Positions 42,112 through 54,754 of a stretch of DNA of 64,000 nt are shown here, one piece after another. The notes under the pieces were generated by a model, which searched no databases, was not told where the DNA came from, and saw nothing but the letters and a program-made list of their open reading frames with translations. Every line of letters begins with the position of its first letter. Positions within the stretch are counted from its first letter, which is position 1. The position numbers were made by a program, and so were the translations under genes. The stretch spans positions 62,001 through 126,000 of the forward strand of contig CAJNAR010000189.1 of the NCBI GenBank assembly GCA_905220665.1. The letters are read 5' to 3'. Source of the stretch: Albugo candida. Taxonomy: Eukaryota; Oomycota; Peronosporomycetes; Albuginales; Albuginaceae.

Positions 42112-44290
42112 GTGTACAGAAGCTCAAACTGGCCAGAACATCAAAAAGTTCGAAGTGAGGCTGTCAGAGCGATATTGGAAACTAACAATTCTAAGAAACA
42201 ATTTCCCAAGCTCCCGATTTTAGTTAGTCAATTTTGGCCTACTGATGTGGAGGTGAACGAAGATTCGCAGCTTGAGGTCGAAGAGGTTGAGGTTTTCACT
42301 TATAATAAGGCAAACTTTGCAGCACTGAAAAATACACTCTGTTTCAAGCCGTCTTGGTACATTAGGAACTCGAGCCTTACTCTTCGACAAAAACGTGCAA
42401 TAAACCGCAATACTGCACTTGTTTCTCGCCCACCCGAGACGTACTTTTAAGTTATGAATCAAGATGCACAAGAAGTACCATACAATGAAAACGAAAGCAG
42501 GGAAACGGATGACGAGGATGAGAATGATAACGAAATTGATGACAAGGGGGAAAGACACCTTGCCGTTGCAATGCTAAAAGTTTCTCGGCAGGCCAAATAG
42601 ACACCGAACAAAGCTCAACGTGCACGATTGACTGCAATCGCGTCTTATTCCGTCTTCTCTCAAAGTACTATGCTGTAAGTTGAGGCTGTTATTGAGTGTA
42701 TTTTTTGTATGAACTTATCGTTATTTTGAGGATGCTTCATTTCTTTGGAAGCTTAAAGCCTCAGTAGCTATTTCCCTGGCAGTCGGGAAAGGATCATGAA
42801 TTCGTCGATTGCTTCTCACTCGGGGAACCATGTATCTCGCCAATGGTCATATTCCGATTTGCAAGAAAGGCCACTTTTTCAAGTCACGCAGCTTCTTGAT
42901 AGATGAAGAAATTCTTGCCAGAGTTCGATTGTATCTCCGTCAGAACAAATGCAAAATTGACCCCGCTAAATTCACCGATCATGTCAATCATCACATTCTT
43001 CCCAATTCAGGAAGCATCAAAGTGATTTTTGTTATGACCGCAATCGGATGGATGCAGAGACTGGGACTACAGTATTCTGATGTTCGCAAAGGAATTTTCG
43101 TCGATGGTCATGAATGCCTCGATATTCTTGAATACTGTACTATCTTCCTGTAGCGCATGGGAGATCTTGAAGTGCGGATGCCAATATTCCCGGGAAAAGA
43201 TATGAATATTGAAACCTGGCCAGTGGGAGCGTCGATCATTCTGGTAACACACGATGAAAGCACCTTTGAAGCACACGATGGTCAGAAGAATCTATGCATG
43301 CAGGATGGGCAGCAACCACTTCGAAAAGAAGAAATAGGAAGATCGATCCATTTCAGGAAATCTTGTCTGATGTTGGGGTCGCTTATCACTTAGTGATTTA
43401 TAGCATCTCGAACATCCCAGCATCCCAAAAGAAGCGTGTGGTACAATGCACCCTGGCAAGAATCATGATGGATGTTGTGCTGGCGAAGATCTTTTCAAAA
43501 AAGTGAGGGATCGTGCAATTTCAATCTTTGAAGCATAGTACCCCACATCCAAAGCCCTCTTCGCATTTGACAATGCTACAAGTCATGCTGCATCTGCTGC
43601 TGATGCACTTTTCGGGAAAAGAATGAATTTGGGATCAGGTGGAAAAGAACCCAAGATGCGCAATAGAAGAATAAAAGATAGCACAGTCCAGCCAATGTGC
43701 TTTCCTGACACTCATCCTGGTGTTACTCTTCGAGATGATAGAGCTACTAAGTTGAAATGCTATACATTTGAATTTGCATCATGTTTTTAACCCTTCTATC
43801 TCCTTCAGGTTTGCCAAAGGGATTGAAGGTGGTTTTAACTGAGAAGGGCTTGTCGAAAGATGGAATGTGCCTCCATAGCAAATACAAGTGCCGTGGCTCA
43901 ACAATGTGATGAGCAAGAAGTACAATTGACTCGAACATGACTTCATGGAGGGGATATGCATGTTGGAAGAACTCGTCGTTGCTGCTGGACACATGGTACT
44001 ATTTTATCCAGCCTTTCACTGTGAGATGAACTTTATTATGAGCTTCCGGGGTGCTGCCAAAGTTAAAGCTCGTAAAAACTGTGACTACAGCTGGAAAAGC
44101 CTGGTTAGCAAAGTTCCTAAGGCTCTAGAATCTGTCCCCCTCACAACCATTCACGCCATGCATAGAAATGTTTGCGATACATTGATGTATATCGGAAGGA
44201 TTTGACGGGGAAGGCTGCTGAATATGCCGTGAAGAAATACCGATCCCACCGTCGAGTATTCAACTCTATCATGATGGACATCAACGTGGC
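42112..44290 (+). pseudogene. DDE-transposase-like protein, degenerate
   Basis: Plus-strand pieces follow the order of a DDE-endonuclease-like family that is widespread in fungi and oomycetes. There is an N-terminal helical part with T-P-N-K-A-Q-R-A-R-L (42600-42640). A helix-turn-helix-like region from 42809 leads to F-V-D-G-H-E. Then come V-T-H-D-E-S-T (first Asp codon 43253-43255), F-A-F-D-N-A-T-S-H (second Asp 43569-43571) and Y-P-A-F-H-C-E-M-N-F-I (Glu 44023-44025), followed by N-C-D-Y-S-W and A-L-E-S-V-P-L-T-T-I. An in-frame TAG at 43151-43153, frameshifts near 43330-43390 and double stops at about 43908 show it is broken. A pyrimidine-rich CTTCAG before 43808 may be a genuine intron acceptor. 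The motifs that carry catalysis survive. I saw no terminal inverted repeats, so whether it is a mobile element or a domesticated copy is open. Confidence 0.6.
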
Positions 44291-45449
44291 TGGTGTAACT
44301 GATGAATGAAATGTACATATGATCGTTGAATGTTTTTGTAAAGAAATAGCAACGAGTGTCGACTGTTTTAACAGGAGGAAAGTGATTAGAGAGGTTGAGT
44401 CATTTGATTGGCCATGGTATTTTTGGATTTCTTTTTGGGCTGGTCGAAATTTTGCTGCCCAATCCAAGCTACTTGAAATTTTTGGGTTTTAGAAGTCCCA
44501 TATCCGCAAGAAATAAAATGAACATAAATCTGAGTCTGTCGTATTCAGGCTTATTTTCTTTAGTCCCTGTGACAGAGCCAGATTTTGATCAAGATAAATC
44601 CTACCGGCTGTGATACACCCCGAACGACCCCTTAAAATGTATATGGTTATAGATGTACCGTTCTATAAGAGACACAAAAGCTATCAAGCTATCAAGCGAT
44701 GAGGCTTCCAAACGCTCAAATGAGAACAAGAATGCCTTTAGATAGCTGGCTATAGGTGCGTACGCGAATTTGCCGATTGCAAGTGGAGAATTTGGTAATA
44801 TGATGTAATCCATTACATATTTACCAATGGATTGTGACTTTCTAAACGAAGGACGGCATGTTAATGCGGTATACCATATTTTAGGCAGCAAGCTCACGCC
44901 AGATATTGCTTTTTTGGCAGCGACCAGGAATGCTTGTGCTAAGTGGCTAATAAATCGGGAAGCACTGGCAACAAGCTCAATCTTAGCGAAAAAAGCAAGA
45001 TTTTGCCTTGCAGGTAAAGTATTCGGTCTGAATCCATCTGATATATGCTTTCTAGGCTTTGATTGTATGTCCAGTGGAAACTGAACGTCTTGCTCTGGAA
45101 TAGTATTAGCGTCAATGGAGTGTTTATGACTCTTATGATAGATTTGTCACAAGCGCCAAAGAACGTCCTCTACGATTTCGCTAACGATAGCATTGACGAT
45201 GACGGAGCAAATTTGGACAAATAGGGGGGGGCTATGTTTGCTCAGAAGTTTCTTGCATATTAAATTTGCACAGTAAGCTTTCAAATTGTCCAACGAAGAT
45301 AGCTTCTCTAGGTGGACAATGACAAATTGCTTGCATTGCGAATAAATCGGTATTCGATCCACAAGATCCACAAGAGCGGTACGGAAGATTCGATAGCTTT
45401 CAAACAGATCTCCTTTGTCAACCCCTCGAGAACAGTTCCTTTGGTAAAC
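44291..45449. other. No gene recognised
   Basis: Open frames such as 44827-45084 (+) and 45371-45147 (-) show no family motif. A run of G (45224-45231) lies within. Confidence 0.35.
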
Positions 45450-45769
45450 TCACGGATTTTCCGATTGTTGAAGGCCCATTTCGATGTCATCATCCTCCGG
45501 CGCACGGCTGAAAAACATTCATTGACGAAAAGATTTTGATTATCGAAGCTCTTCTAGTTTTTTTGCCTCACTCTGTGGGTTTACCTAAAATCTTGTTGCA
45601 AAATTCCATCCTCCCTTTCATGAAAAAAATTCTCTTCTTCAGACTTCGAGGCTTCGCTAAAGAGGCTGTCGACAACTGGAGTCATGACGCTAAAGACTTT
45701 GTCAGCATCTTCTGGAGGTTGCGCGTTCAAGCAAATAAGACTAAATATTATTGCTAGAGCTCGAAGCAT
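45450..45769 (-). CDS. Candidate small secreted acidic protein, two exons
   Basis: From an ATG at 45769 the minus strand encodes a signal peptide (MLRALAIIFSLICLNA) and an acidic mature part (Q-P-P-E-D-A-D-K...E-E-E-N-F-F-H-E-R-E-D). The frame runs into TAA at 45581, but an intron from GT at 45584 (AG|GTAAAC) to TTTTCAG ending at 45508, 77 nt, removes the stop. It joins in frame to S-R-A-P-E-D-D-D-I-E-M-G-L-Q-Q-S-E-N-P, giving about 80 residues in total with a stop at 45452-45450. Both exons have the same acidic, Gln/Glu-rich composition, which supports the join. There are no cysteines beyond the signal peptide, no RxLR and no known domain. If real, it is a secreted protein of unknown function. 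Confidence 0.42.
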
Positions 45770-48700
45770 CTATGCACTAGACGGTGATTATGCGAATGAC
45801 CAGTGAGCAGTGTATTCGACCAGAAGTAGACCTAGTTGGATTCCACGTTTGGTATTCTGTATCAGAAACTAGTTATTTGAAACAATGTGATTGAAACTAG
45901 GGCATGTTTAAGTACTTTTACGCATGCATGTGCCCGGTGGATCGCAAAAAGAATATTACAATAATTTCTTGATGGTCTGATTTAACAATCGGATTCCTAC
46001 ATCAGAAATGTCTCCAAAAGTCTGAGCCATCCCCACGAATAAGCGCATAAGACTTTATGAAAGGCGTGTACCACAATGCAACGCTGCCATTAAGCAAATA
46101 TCCGAATTTTGATGCTTCTAAATCGATAACAACGAGAATAAGGAATGCTTACAATATTCCATGCATTCTTTCATCCAATGGAACGCTTCCGTAGAAGTTA
46201 GCTCACCTTCAACAAACCACTTCTATATTTATCATTTCTAATAAAGGAGCTCGTGGAGGAGTTGGCTCGGAGCACGACGTTCGAACACGTTTATTAAGTT
46301 TAGATTGCTGATTACACTAGATGAAATATTAGAATCTTCAGCATGGCCTTTAGTGTCCAATGTGGTCTACACCATCAACATAATGAAATATATCAACATC
46401 GTGGATCCCATTACATGATAAGATCCGAATCATGTAGTATGAATTGATTTGCATCGGCCACTTAACGGATCTCTTTGTATCGAAAGTCTTGACTCTGTGT
46501 TGCCCCTATATTAAAAAGAAAAGCGAACATGATCGCGTTCATTATGAGTATATACTTTACATACATATTCCAGCTTCGGTTAGCCAACAGCGCTGCGTTC
46601 GACGTGTGGGATATTCGCCAATAACTGTCGCTGAAATAGAGAGCTTGGGCTGCGAAGAAACTTCATATAAAGTCGCATAGACATTTAGAGCTGTTAGTCC
46701 AGTGGTCTTTCACGCATAGTGTCGCAATGGCATCAGCCAATCACATTACCGGAAATTTGTCCCGCCAATCGGATACAGATATTCGCAGTTAAGGAACAAT
46801 GTAAAGGCCGGGCATCAAATCCCACCAATCAAGAATTAAAGATCTTACAAACGAAAAAAAACGCCCCGGAACTCAACAAGTTAGAAAAAAAACTAGGGTG
46901 GTTTTCTTATCTGAATCAGATTTTGTCTACGGACTAGTTGTCGTTCAATATATTATGAGATGAAATGAGCTCCATTTTCTTCGCGTTTGTAGAGTCAACA
47001 AACTTCGTGTAGAATGCCTTTGCTGACGAAAACATATCTACAGGGATGATATCAGCATCATATAGTACGAGCGGCTATACAATAATGCATTGCTCGAGCT
47101 GATAAGACGGCCGTCAGCCGCATGGTTCAATGTGCAAGTGAGATTGGGCATCATTATAATATCTCAAGTGAGTCGTACAAGACCATTCGTAATTCTGGCA
47201 CGCTTATATCCAAATGGCCTTTCAGAGAAAGCCAACTTTTTGAAACGATCAATAAGAGTGCTTCAAAGCAACGGATAAGTGAGGTTACATTACGCATCCC
47301 ACTTTATAATAAATTATAAAGCCGAATGATCGGAGCTTATATTTCTAATACTTTGGAGCAATTCAATTGTCGCAATTACGCAGCTATAAAACATTTGGGA
47401 CACCGAGAAGGCTATATGATCACTGTTATCCAGCTTTTGAGTCTTACAAACCGTTTGATTTGAAAGTTCAGCAATAAATAGAATTTAACTGAAGAATATC
47501 GATAAACAACTCTGATTTGGCTTGAATATAATCAGCTTCTCAGAGGTTTTCCAGATCCTACCTACCCACTCCATGAAAACAACTATATTAATTCTGCGAT
47601 GTTATCTCCTTCGCGAATTCCTAAACATAAGCTGCTTTGCTTGCCAGCCGTCAGTGCCTGATTTGAGAGGTAAATAAAAGAGTCGACGCACGAATCATGT
47701 ATTTCACGTGTCTTTTCTGGGTAAAATTAGGCACGACCCCTCCGTTGTCTTTCTAACAGACCATTTTGGTTGCTACAAGGAAGGTCGGCGTACGGAGAAA
47801 ATCTTGATTTTTTTATATCTTTAGCTAATCTCGGCATATTTTAATGGACTTCAGAGAGAGCAAAGTGCTTTCGACTTGTAGCTGATTTGGCCTAACAGTA
47901 TAAAACTCAAACACGTTTTTCGTCCTTTCGTGAACTAACTTACTCTCATTACATGACGCCTTAGAAAATAATCGCGCATCAAACTAGCACGAAGCAACTT
48001 ATTTAATAATGAAGGTACAGAAAACGTTTGAGCGCTACCATTTCGATTTTGTTGAATTTCGGCACGGTAAGCTACCTGCGCCGAAATAAGTTTCTACTAC
48101 ATAATTAAACTAACGATATTCTCAACTTTGCATGCGTTGACACAGACACTCCACATAATCATTGCTCTCGTAAACCTAGTTACTTCAAGAGAATAATCAC
48201 GGTATGAAACAGATGAAGGTACTCTAATTTTTCCATTATCCAAATTCCCTTTCAGTTTTATCACAAATTAGAGGCTCTTTTTTTTAAATCTGACTGATAC
48301 TCTGTCTTTTTCTACTCCTACAACAAACTTACAAGCAACAGAGCTACCTCTGCTCTGATTTCTTGAGTCGTTGATATATTGATTTGATCACGTCGAATGG
48401 GCTCATTGCTATCATGGGTTCATGAATCTTTTCGTTTTCTCACTAATGACGTCAAGTGCTTATTAATTACTCAAGCATGTAACCTTTGATCACACCTTTT
48501 CTTCAGAAGCTTCCATATCAGCGGTCACCTCAGTTCTTTCGTTTACCCTTCTTCTAAATGGCCAACTTTAACAACTTAACGCCTTAGTACCGCCTTGTTG
48601 ATTACTTGGGAGACGGTATGTCTATTATCCTCAACAGGATGAAAATGTTTGAAATGAGAGCGAGACAGTGAAATAAGCATACATTCTTTAAAGGTATCAA

Positions 48701-49793
48701 TCATGTCTACAAAGCACTTTCACCAATTTTATTTCTGAAGATATATAATAGTACGAAAAAACGACGGTGTCATTCTTTCGTGCAAACCATGGTTTCGAAT
48801 GATCCGACACGTCGAATCAGTTGTTCAAAGCTTCACTTACTCAAGGGATAGCCTTTTTTTCTCTGCACTGGTCCCCGTCTCAGGAAGTAATACTTTCCGA
48901 TACATTCGCATCTTGTCCACATAGGAACAGGTTACCTTGTGATTCAAAGCAGTATTTCTCCTTAATTTCTCGGCTTCCCATTCATGCCGGTGACACCACA
49001 ATACATTGTTTTGTAGTAATTGTTCCTTGTGACCACTTATGGTCTAATAAGGTGACAGAAGATATGTAGACTCTGGTGGCACATATGGGACAAATCCTTA
49101 TTGTACCTTTAGTTCTCTACACGCTTATATGTATTCCTGAGCGAAATCATAAAGTAGAAGTCGAATACAATTGCAAATCGCTTCTTTCTTTACACAATTA
49201 CCCTTTCTGATGATCCATTCAATGAAACTGTTTTTAGGGTATACTCTTTCTGTTAATAACAGTCTGAATCACTTTCATCAATCTATCAAATCATCTTCGA
49301 CGTTTTCAACACGAGTACTAGCACGATATTTCCTTCTATAGAGTCAGTAAAAATGCAGACCAGGATGACAAGTGTAAGGATTTGAGACGTCTAGCAGCAT
49401 CCCATCAAAACCTCCATTCAGATTAAAGTGACTCGGTTTATCGCACTTGCCCACTTATCAAAACGAACGAGAGTGGACGCTTAAAATAGGTCTGCCCTTC
49501 CGTCTCTTTGCAATTAATTCATAGAACCGATTGAGAATACAGAGTCTTTCTTTTGGCTACTTCGAGTGTTAGCAGACAAAAAGCCGGATTGTCACCATTC
49601 ACCCCTGCACTTGTTTACATTTTTGGTTATACGTATGCAACAAGTCAACTGAGGTCACTATAGCTTCTGAAAAGCTATCACCGGCTACTGATGAAGCTCG
49701 TTGTCTTGATGTTGACAGCAGCCACTCACGATCCTGTTACTGCTATGTGTAATCTTTGGTATCTCTTAATGAGCTATGATTTTCGCTTCAACC
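45770..49793. other. No gene recognised
   Basis: About 4 kb with only short open frames (46444-46680, 46719-46937, 47122-47319 and 48821-49069, all plus). None shows a domain, signal peptide or convincing codon structure. Pyrimidine-rich stretches are common near 48200-48600. Confidence 0.4.
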
Positions 49794-49809
49794 ACTCTAC
49801 TGTCCTGGA
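49794..49809. repeat. SINE copy 2 target-site duplication, left
   Basis: ACTCTACTGTCCTGGA, identical to 50054-50069. Confidence 0.92.
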
Positions 49810-50053
49810 TTGTCAAGGATTTCATTACACTGTTTATCTGGTTTTTGAACTCCTTTCCTTATCCTATCATGAGTCTCTGACCGTGTGAATATCACTTAAG
49901 TCTGACTTCAAACCTAGATAGGCAGATATTTTCCAAGCATATTGCTTGGGTGGGCTCAAAACGCTGCCCACACTGCCGGGAATCGAACAAACGAACTCCG
50001 GCAGGGGGTCCGTGCGCTCAAATGCTTAACCGACTGAGCTGGGTACGAACCCT
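49810..50053 (-). mobile_element. tRNA-derived SINE, copy 2
   Basis: A 244-bp element exactly delimited by a perfect 16-bp target duplication. On the minus strand the head contains ACCCAGCTCAGTCGGTTAAG (A box, within 50024-50045) and GTTCGATTCCC (B box, 49978-49988). A body shared with copy 1 follows, ending at TCCTTGACAA. No poly(A) tail is present. The clean long duplication shows target-primed insertion and suggests this copy is younger than copy 1. It lies about 600 bp downstream of the broken CCG gene at 50663-52729, same strand. Confidence 0.92.
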
Positions 50054-50069
50054 ACTCTACTGTCCTGGA
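50054..50069. repeat. SINE copy 2 target-site duplication, right
   Basis: ACTCTACTGTCCTGGA; see the left copy at 49794-49809. Confidence 0.92.
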
Positions 50070-50662
50070 GAATACCGGCTGTATCGATCTAAGGCACCTA
50101 TCAGAGACAGAATAATAAAACTTTATCTGTAAACCGTTCGAAGGCGACAAAGCGGAAACTCAGCCTTACGAGTCGCGTTTAAGTGTATATGTGTATTACT
50201 GAAAGCTTCATAGTGGAGCTTACGGGACGGGTGACGGATATATTTTTGACGGGCATCGCTTTTTAAAATACTAACGTCGTTTATACACTCTGTTCACATA
50301 TCATGGGTTTATGATCTGAACCTCAAGAAGACCACTTTGGATGTGTCAGCTCCGCGTTTTCTTAAAAAAGGTGGTTTGAATATTTATTAGTAGTGCCAAA
50401 ATTAGAAATTAGGAAAACTATGTGAGGATCAAGACAAGCGGGGCAGTCAAACCGCCGTGTATGGAGTTCTTTTAGTACGTCAGGATAAAGAACCATTTGC
50501 AACGAGACATGATTCTACGGTTTCTATACCAGAGCTATTTATCGTGTTCACACCTCGTATACAATTCCTGTGATAAACAATTACTCGAAAAAGCTTTTTG
50601 TATGTCGGCTGGAGTTATTTCTGTGAGTTACACTGCTTTGATGTATTCCTTATTCTACATGA

Positions 50663-52729
50663 TTATTTCTGGGATCGTGTTTCTCTCGAAGAGATGTCTT
50701 CTCCTGTCAGTTGCCGAAGTCCAACAAGACGCTCAAGTTGAGTTCGACGCGTGTCATAATTCAGACTCACACAATTTTTTCCAAGACAAGATTTGAGAAT
50801 GAGTGATGATGTCTGATGCATCCAAACAGAACATCCTGTTGTTGATTCTGTCATACGCGAAACAAACTTCTGTGTGCTGAAGTAGGCAATCCACACAATC
50901 AAATTGTTAATGGACTAACGCGATATTGCTATATCTTGACCAGGTTTGTCGGGGAGAATCCGATTGCAATTGGTCTGAAGAGATAGCTTGGGTTAAACCA
51001 TCTATATTCGAAGATGTTTTATGATTTTGAGGGGGCCAAACACCCACGGGAACGCGAATCTTAAAAAATGTGTTGATAAATATTTTCTCCGTTGATTTAG
51101 GTGGGAGTGTTGATAAATAATGTTGGTGATAGTAACAAAACCTCTGGGGGACAACTTGAATCCTGTTACATGAGTCTATACTGCGATTCTCTACAACCGT
51201 TTGGATTGACGCCTTGAAAGCCTCCAAAGCAAGTTCTGAAATGGCGATTAGAAGTGAAAATTTAGTGAGAGTGTAGATATCCAGTGATTTTATAGCCCCC
51301 ATAAAAGCGGTTCTTAGGCACGTGAGACAACGATCCACCGCCGAAGACCGGTGGAACGACAAAAAGCAATGATCAGACTGCTCTTCAGTCTTCTGAGGAT
51401 CAGAATGTATCTGATACATTCCTACATTCATCATATGATTCGTAATATATCGCTTGCAGGCGGCTCCTTCCAGCATTTGCACCAATTTCCATGAATTGCA
51501 AGATGGTTGTACTTCAGAAGGATCAGTTAGGATCATTGCTTCCCTTCCTGAAAAATCGAGCACCACAGGAGCTCCACGAAAATGTTTGAGAATACAGCGT
51601 ATACATCTCGAAACAAAGTTTTCCTTCGACTTGACGTATATACAGACGCGCTCTTGTAGCTTAGTATATTCAAGGTGTGGGTTGATGTTAAAGCATTCTC
51701 TGGATAAGAAAACCTTTGAATGGCCTTTTCCATCCTTTTATAAGCCATATGATTCAAAATTTGTCTCATTTGCTCCAAGCTCATTGATGTCTCATGCTGG
51801 ACAATCGGTATATGAGCTCCTTTCTGTTTGTTGAGCTGGTCATCAGACGCTTGATGTGTTGGAAAAAGGTAAGCCATATCCTTACAAACGTGCAAAGGCT
51901 AGCCATAAATTTTCGAGCAAAATGTTTTCTTACAATTGATAATTTTGTGTGCATATTTGTGAATGCTACGAAAAATGCACAGCTCAGCTAAGCTTCTCAA
52001 GCCACTATAAAATAAGAAATATGTTCGAACGGCTAACGCTTCACTGTGCATAGCCAAACATTCTCGACAAACAGCTTCTTCTAAGTAAGATGGGATTATC
52101 ATGCATTGGAGTGACCAGCGGAAATCTTGCCGGTATTCCGTTCGTATTTTATTCCAGTTGATCATATTTGAGATAACAAAAGCTTGATGTGATAATATGG
52201 AAGGTCTTGAGTTTCTTCCAGAAAAGAATGGAATTTCCAAAACTTGTTTGCGTTTAGATAACGTTTTTGACTTCTTTTTATGTAATAGAATTGCGGTCCA
52301 TCCATCAGCATTTACTTCTGTCTCTGCGAACACTATCCGCTTTGCGAGTTGGTTACGACTATTCTCCAGCTTATTTGGTATATTTTTAGAGATTTTCATC
52401 CGAGAATCGCTCCGGGCTGGATCATTGAGGACGTATCCCCCAGGAGTAGGAGATGATATGATAAATTCACGCTCGTAACTGCAATGAGAAATCACCGTTT
52501 TGATGATACTTGAATGACGTCCATCGATCCAGTATAGTCTATAATCCTTACTGACTTCGATTAAATCAATTCTTTTAATCCCTATGGAGAGAACGAGACA
52601 TCGGTGACACGCTGAAAAACTTCTTGTATTTTCAGCCGTAACATTCAAGATTCCTGATGTCATAAAATTGACCTGTGAGCACGACACAAGCGTGGTGAGA
52701 AGCGAAACGCACATCGCAGTGCTCAACAT
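50663..52729 (-). pseudogene. CCG/CHxC effector paralogue, inactivated
   Basis: Minus-strand relative of the 34470-36581 protein over its whole length. ATG at 52729 starts a signal peptide (M-L-S-T-A-M-C-V-S-L-L). C-H-R-C-L-V-L-S-I-G follows and fits both CHxC and C-x2-C-x5-G. Repeat 2 keeps V-C-R-E-C-L-A-M-H-S and N-C-K-x3-C-S-K. A TAG at 51899-51901 ends the frame; the same frame resumes to about 51600. A frameshift then leads into repeat 3, C-I-R-C-I-L-K-H, complete here although degraded in the intact gene, and a P-V-G-V-W-P-P-Q-N-H motif. A second frame change near 50905 leads to repeat 4, in which the first cysteine pair is lost (V-W-I-A-Y-F) but L-K-S-C-x5-C remains. One nonsense codon and two frameshifts make it a pseudogene, unless the N-terminal 276 residues are still expressed as a short form. 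Confidence 0.8.
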
Positions 52730-54750
52730 GATTTTTTTTGGCTCGCTGGCGTGAAATAAAGATGAACACGTGGTATTATATTAACCAATCGCAACACCTT
52801 TTTCGGAACTCAATCGCGCGATAATGGCATACTTGCAATGACAACATATTATTTGGTTGAAGACCCACCCGATCATGTTTTGTCTTCTCAAGAGTACTTC
52901 GTATCGAGGTTTGACATCAGAATAAGGATGAGAAGCAATAAAACATGATATAGTATATGTCTTTCGGCGACACATACCATATCGCCTTCAATAATTTTCC
53001 TGCTGGACATAGATTGCTGTAAGAAAGCAGAAATAGAAAAGATTCGTATTTGAAGCCTCTGGCTTCGAAAGCGTTTTCATTTCAACGATCAGTAATTCAG
53101 GTAATGACATTTTATCAAGTGCTTTTGTAGCTGAACGCTGGCCAAAGCATATAATACGACAGCATCATGTGATGTACAAATCTCCGATTCGATTGAGATC
53201 TACCTCCTTCGTTTTGAAATGGCTCTTGAAAAATCAACAGTGTATTATTACGTTTAAAGCAGCTGACGTGAGATTAATTTGAATGATCTAAATTGGTTGA
53301 TTATCATGTAAATTTCGGAACGGGAAAATGGTAAGAATAAAAGTTGTTTTCCACCACAGCGAGGGGGCCAATGAGCAATAATAAAGTGATATTACGGAAG
53401 GCTACCTTTTAAAACTATAATAAAATTTTCACATCATGATATTAAGAATGTTCGTTGGATGGTTTTAGGAAGAATGACGAAAATAAAAAATCAAAAACCG
53501 AATAGCTTTCGTGTCTAAACGTATATCCATGTTATCTCATGTGCATGATTCATTGATCAGCTAGATGTTGTCAAGGCTCACAAGAAATTTACGATACTGT
53601 ACATGATTGCGATTCGCATACAGATGAATGATACCTCGATCAAGCGTATTGAGTAATGGAACGCTTGCTTTGGAAGACATTGCCAACTTTATCGGCGAAA
53701 TTTGGAATCTTGCAGCCGTAATTAGGTCGGAAGTCTCTGTTGACCAACTTGAAGAAAAGCAGACAGCTTGCAGTATAAATCAGAATACAGTAGGATGGTA
53801 TGTGTCGCATCGAACAAAAAACTTCCCTTGGTCATTGCTCCTTTGGATTTCACGTGATGTGCATTGCTTCGCCACGTCACTCGTTCCGCGAATCAGACGA
53901 TCCAACTTGTGCAACGTGCTCCATAACTGCTTTATACAATAAATAAATATACTTTCTTTTGCAAAAGAACGCTAATGTGTCGACACGAAATGTTTGCACC
54001 CAGTGTTTTAATAACAGAGCTGATTCTTTCAATTCAGCATTAACAATTGTCAGTGTAAGAGTTTTCATTATGAGATTGCTACCATGAATAACGATGAGCT
54101 ATCAAATAGAATTCCTATCTTATCACTTAATATAGGTCTGATGCGATGTTTTTGACCAACCTCTTGATTTGTCAGCTTTATTTCTTATACCAAGAAGACG
54201 TTGCTATTTTCCGAGTGCACATTCTACTGCACAGCTTGGTATATAAAGACATCAAGAGCTCACTGAAGATAGAAAAAAAGTAGTGTTTACGCGAGACAAA
54301 TTGAAGAGGATTTGTCTCATGAAACCTGACCTCTTGTTGCGCACGATCGCGATATGTAAATGGGAAACTGTGTGGAAGATGAGGGAAAATTTTCTAACCA
54401 TACCTGAAGCATTGCAGTGTTCGCGTAATCTAGGTAACCATTCATAAAATTATAGTACTGTAATACCATCGATGATTAAACTCTTATACCACAATCACTG
54501 GAGACAGTAGCATGGGCCAACGAATTTTTCTTAAAGAGATTAAGATGGGTTGATAGAAGCTTCCTTGGCTAACTATGGCCTGATCAAGATGAAGCCAGCA
54601 GGTCACAAAAGAACTCTCGATAAAGAGCATCCAACCATGCGAGTGTTCCGATAAGGGTGCATTGATAGATGCCAACACGAATGCTTAAATCATTGTCAGC
54701 AGCAGTCATGATTTGGCACAACAGCCAAAAATATATGACTTTTAGGAGTT
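52730..54750. other. No gene recognised
   Basis: The first 40 bp are the 5' flank of the CCG pseudogene and resemble the 5' flank of the intact gene (TTCACGC...followed by A-rich sequence before the ATG). The rest holds short open frames (53628-53942 plus, 54068-53877 minus) without recognisable features. Confidence 0.4.
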
Positions 54751-54754
54751 TCTT

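Noticed and set aside
49978..50045. A genuine tRNA gene on the minus strand
   Set aside because: A and B boxes are present, but a repeated unrelated body follows, the copy is flanked by a target duplication, and a second full copy exists. This is a SINE, not a tRNA gene.
50497..50796. Plus-strand open frame with hydrophobic content
   Set aside because: It overlaps the last cysteine repeat of the CCG pseudogene on the opposite strand and has no features of its own.
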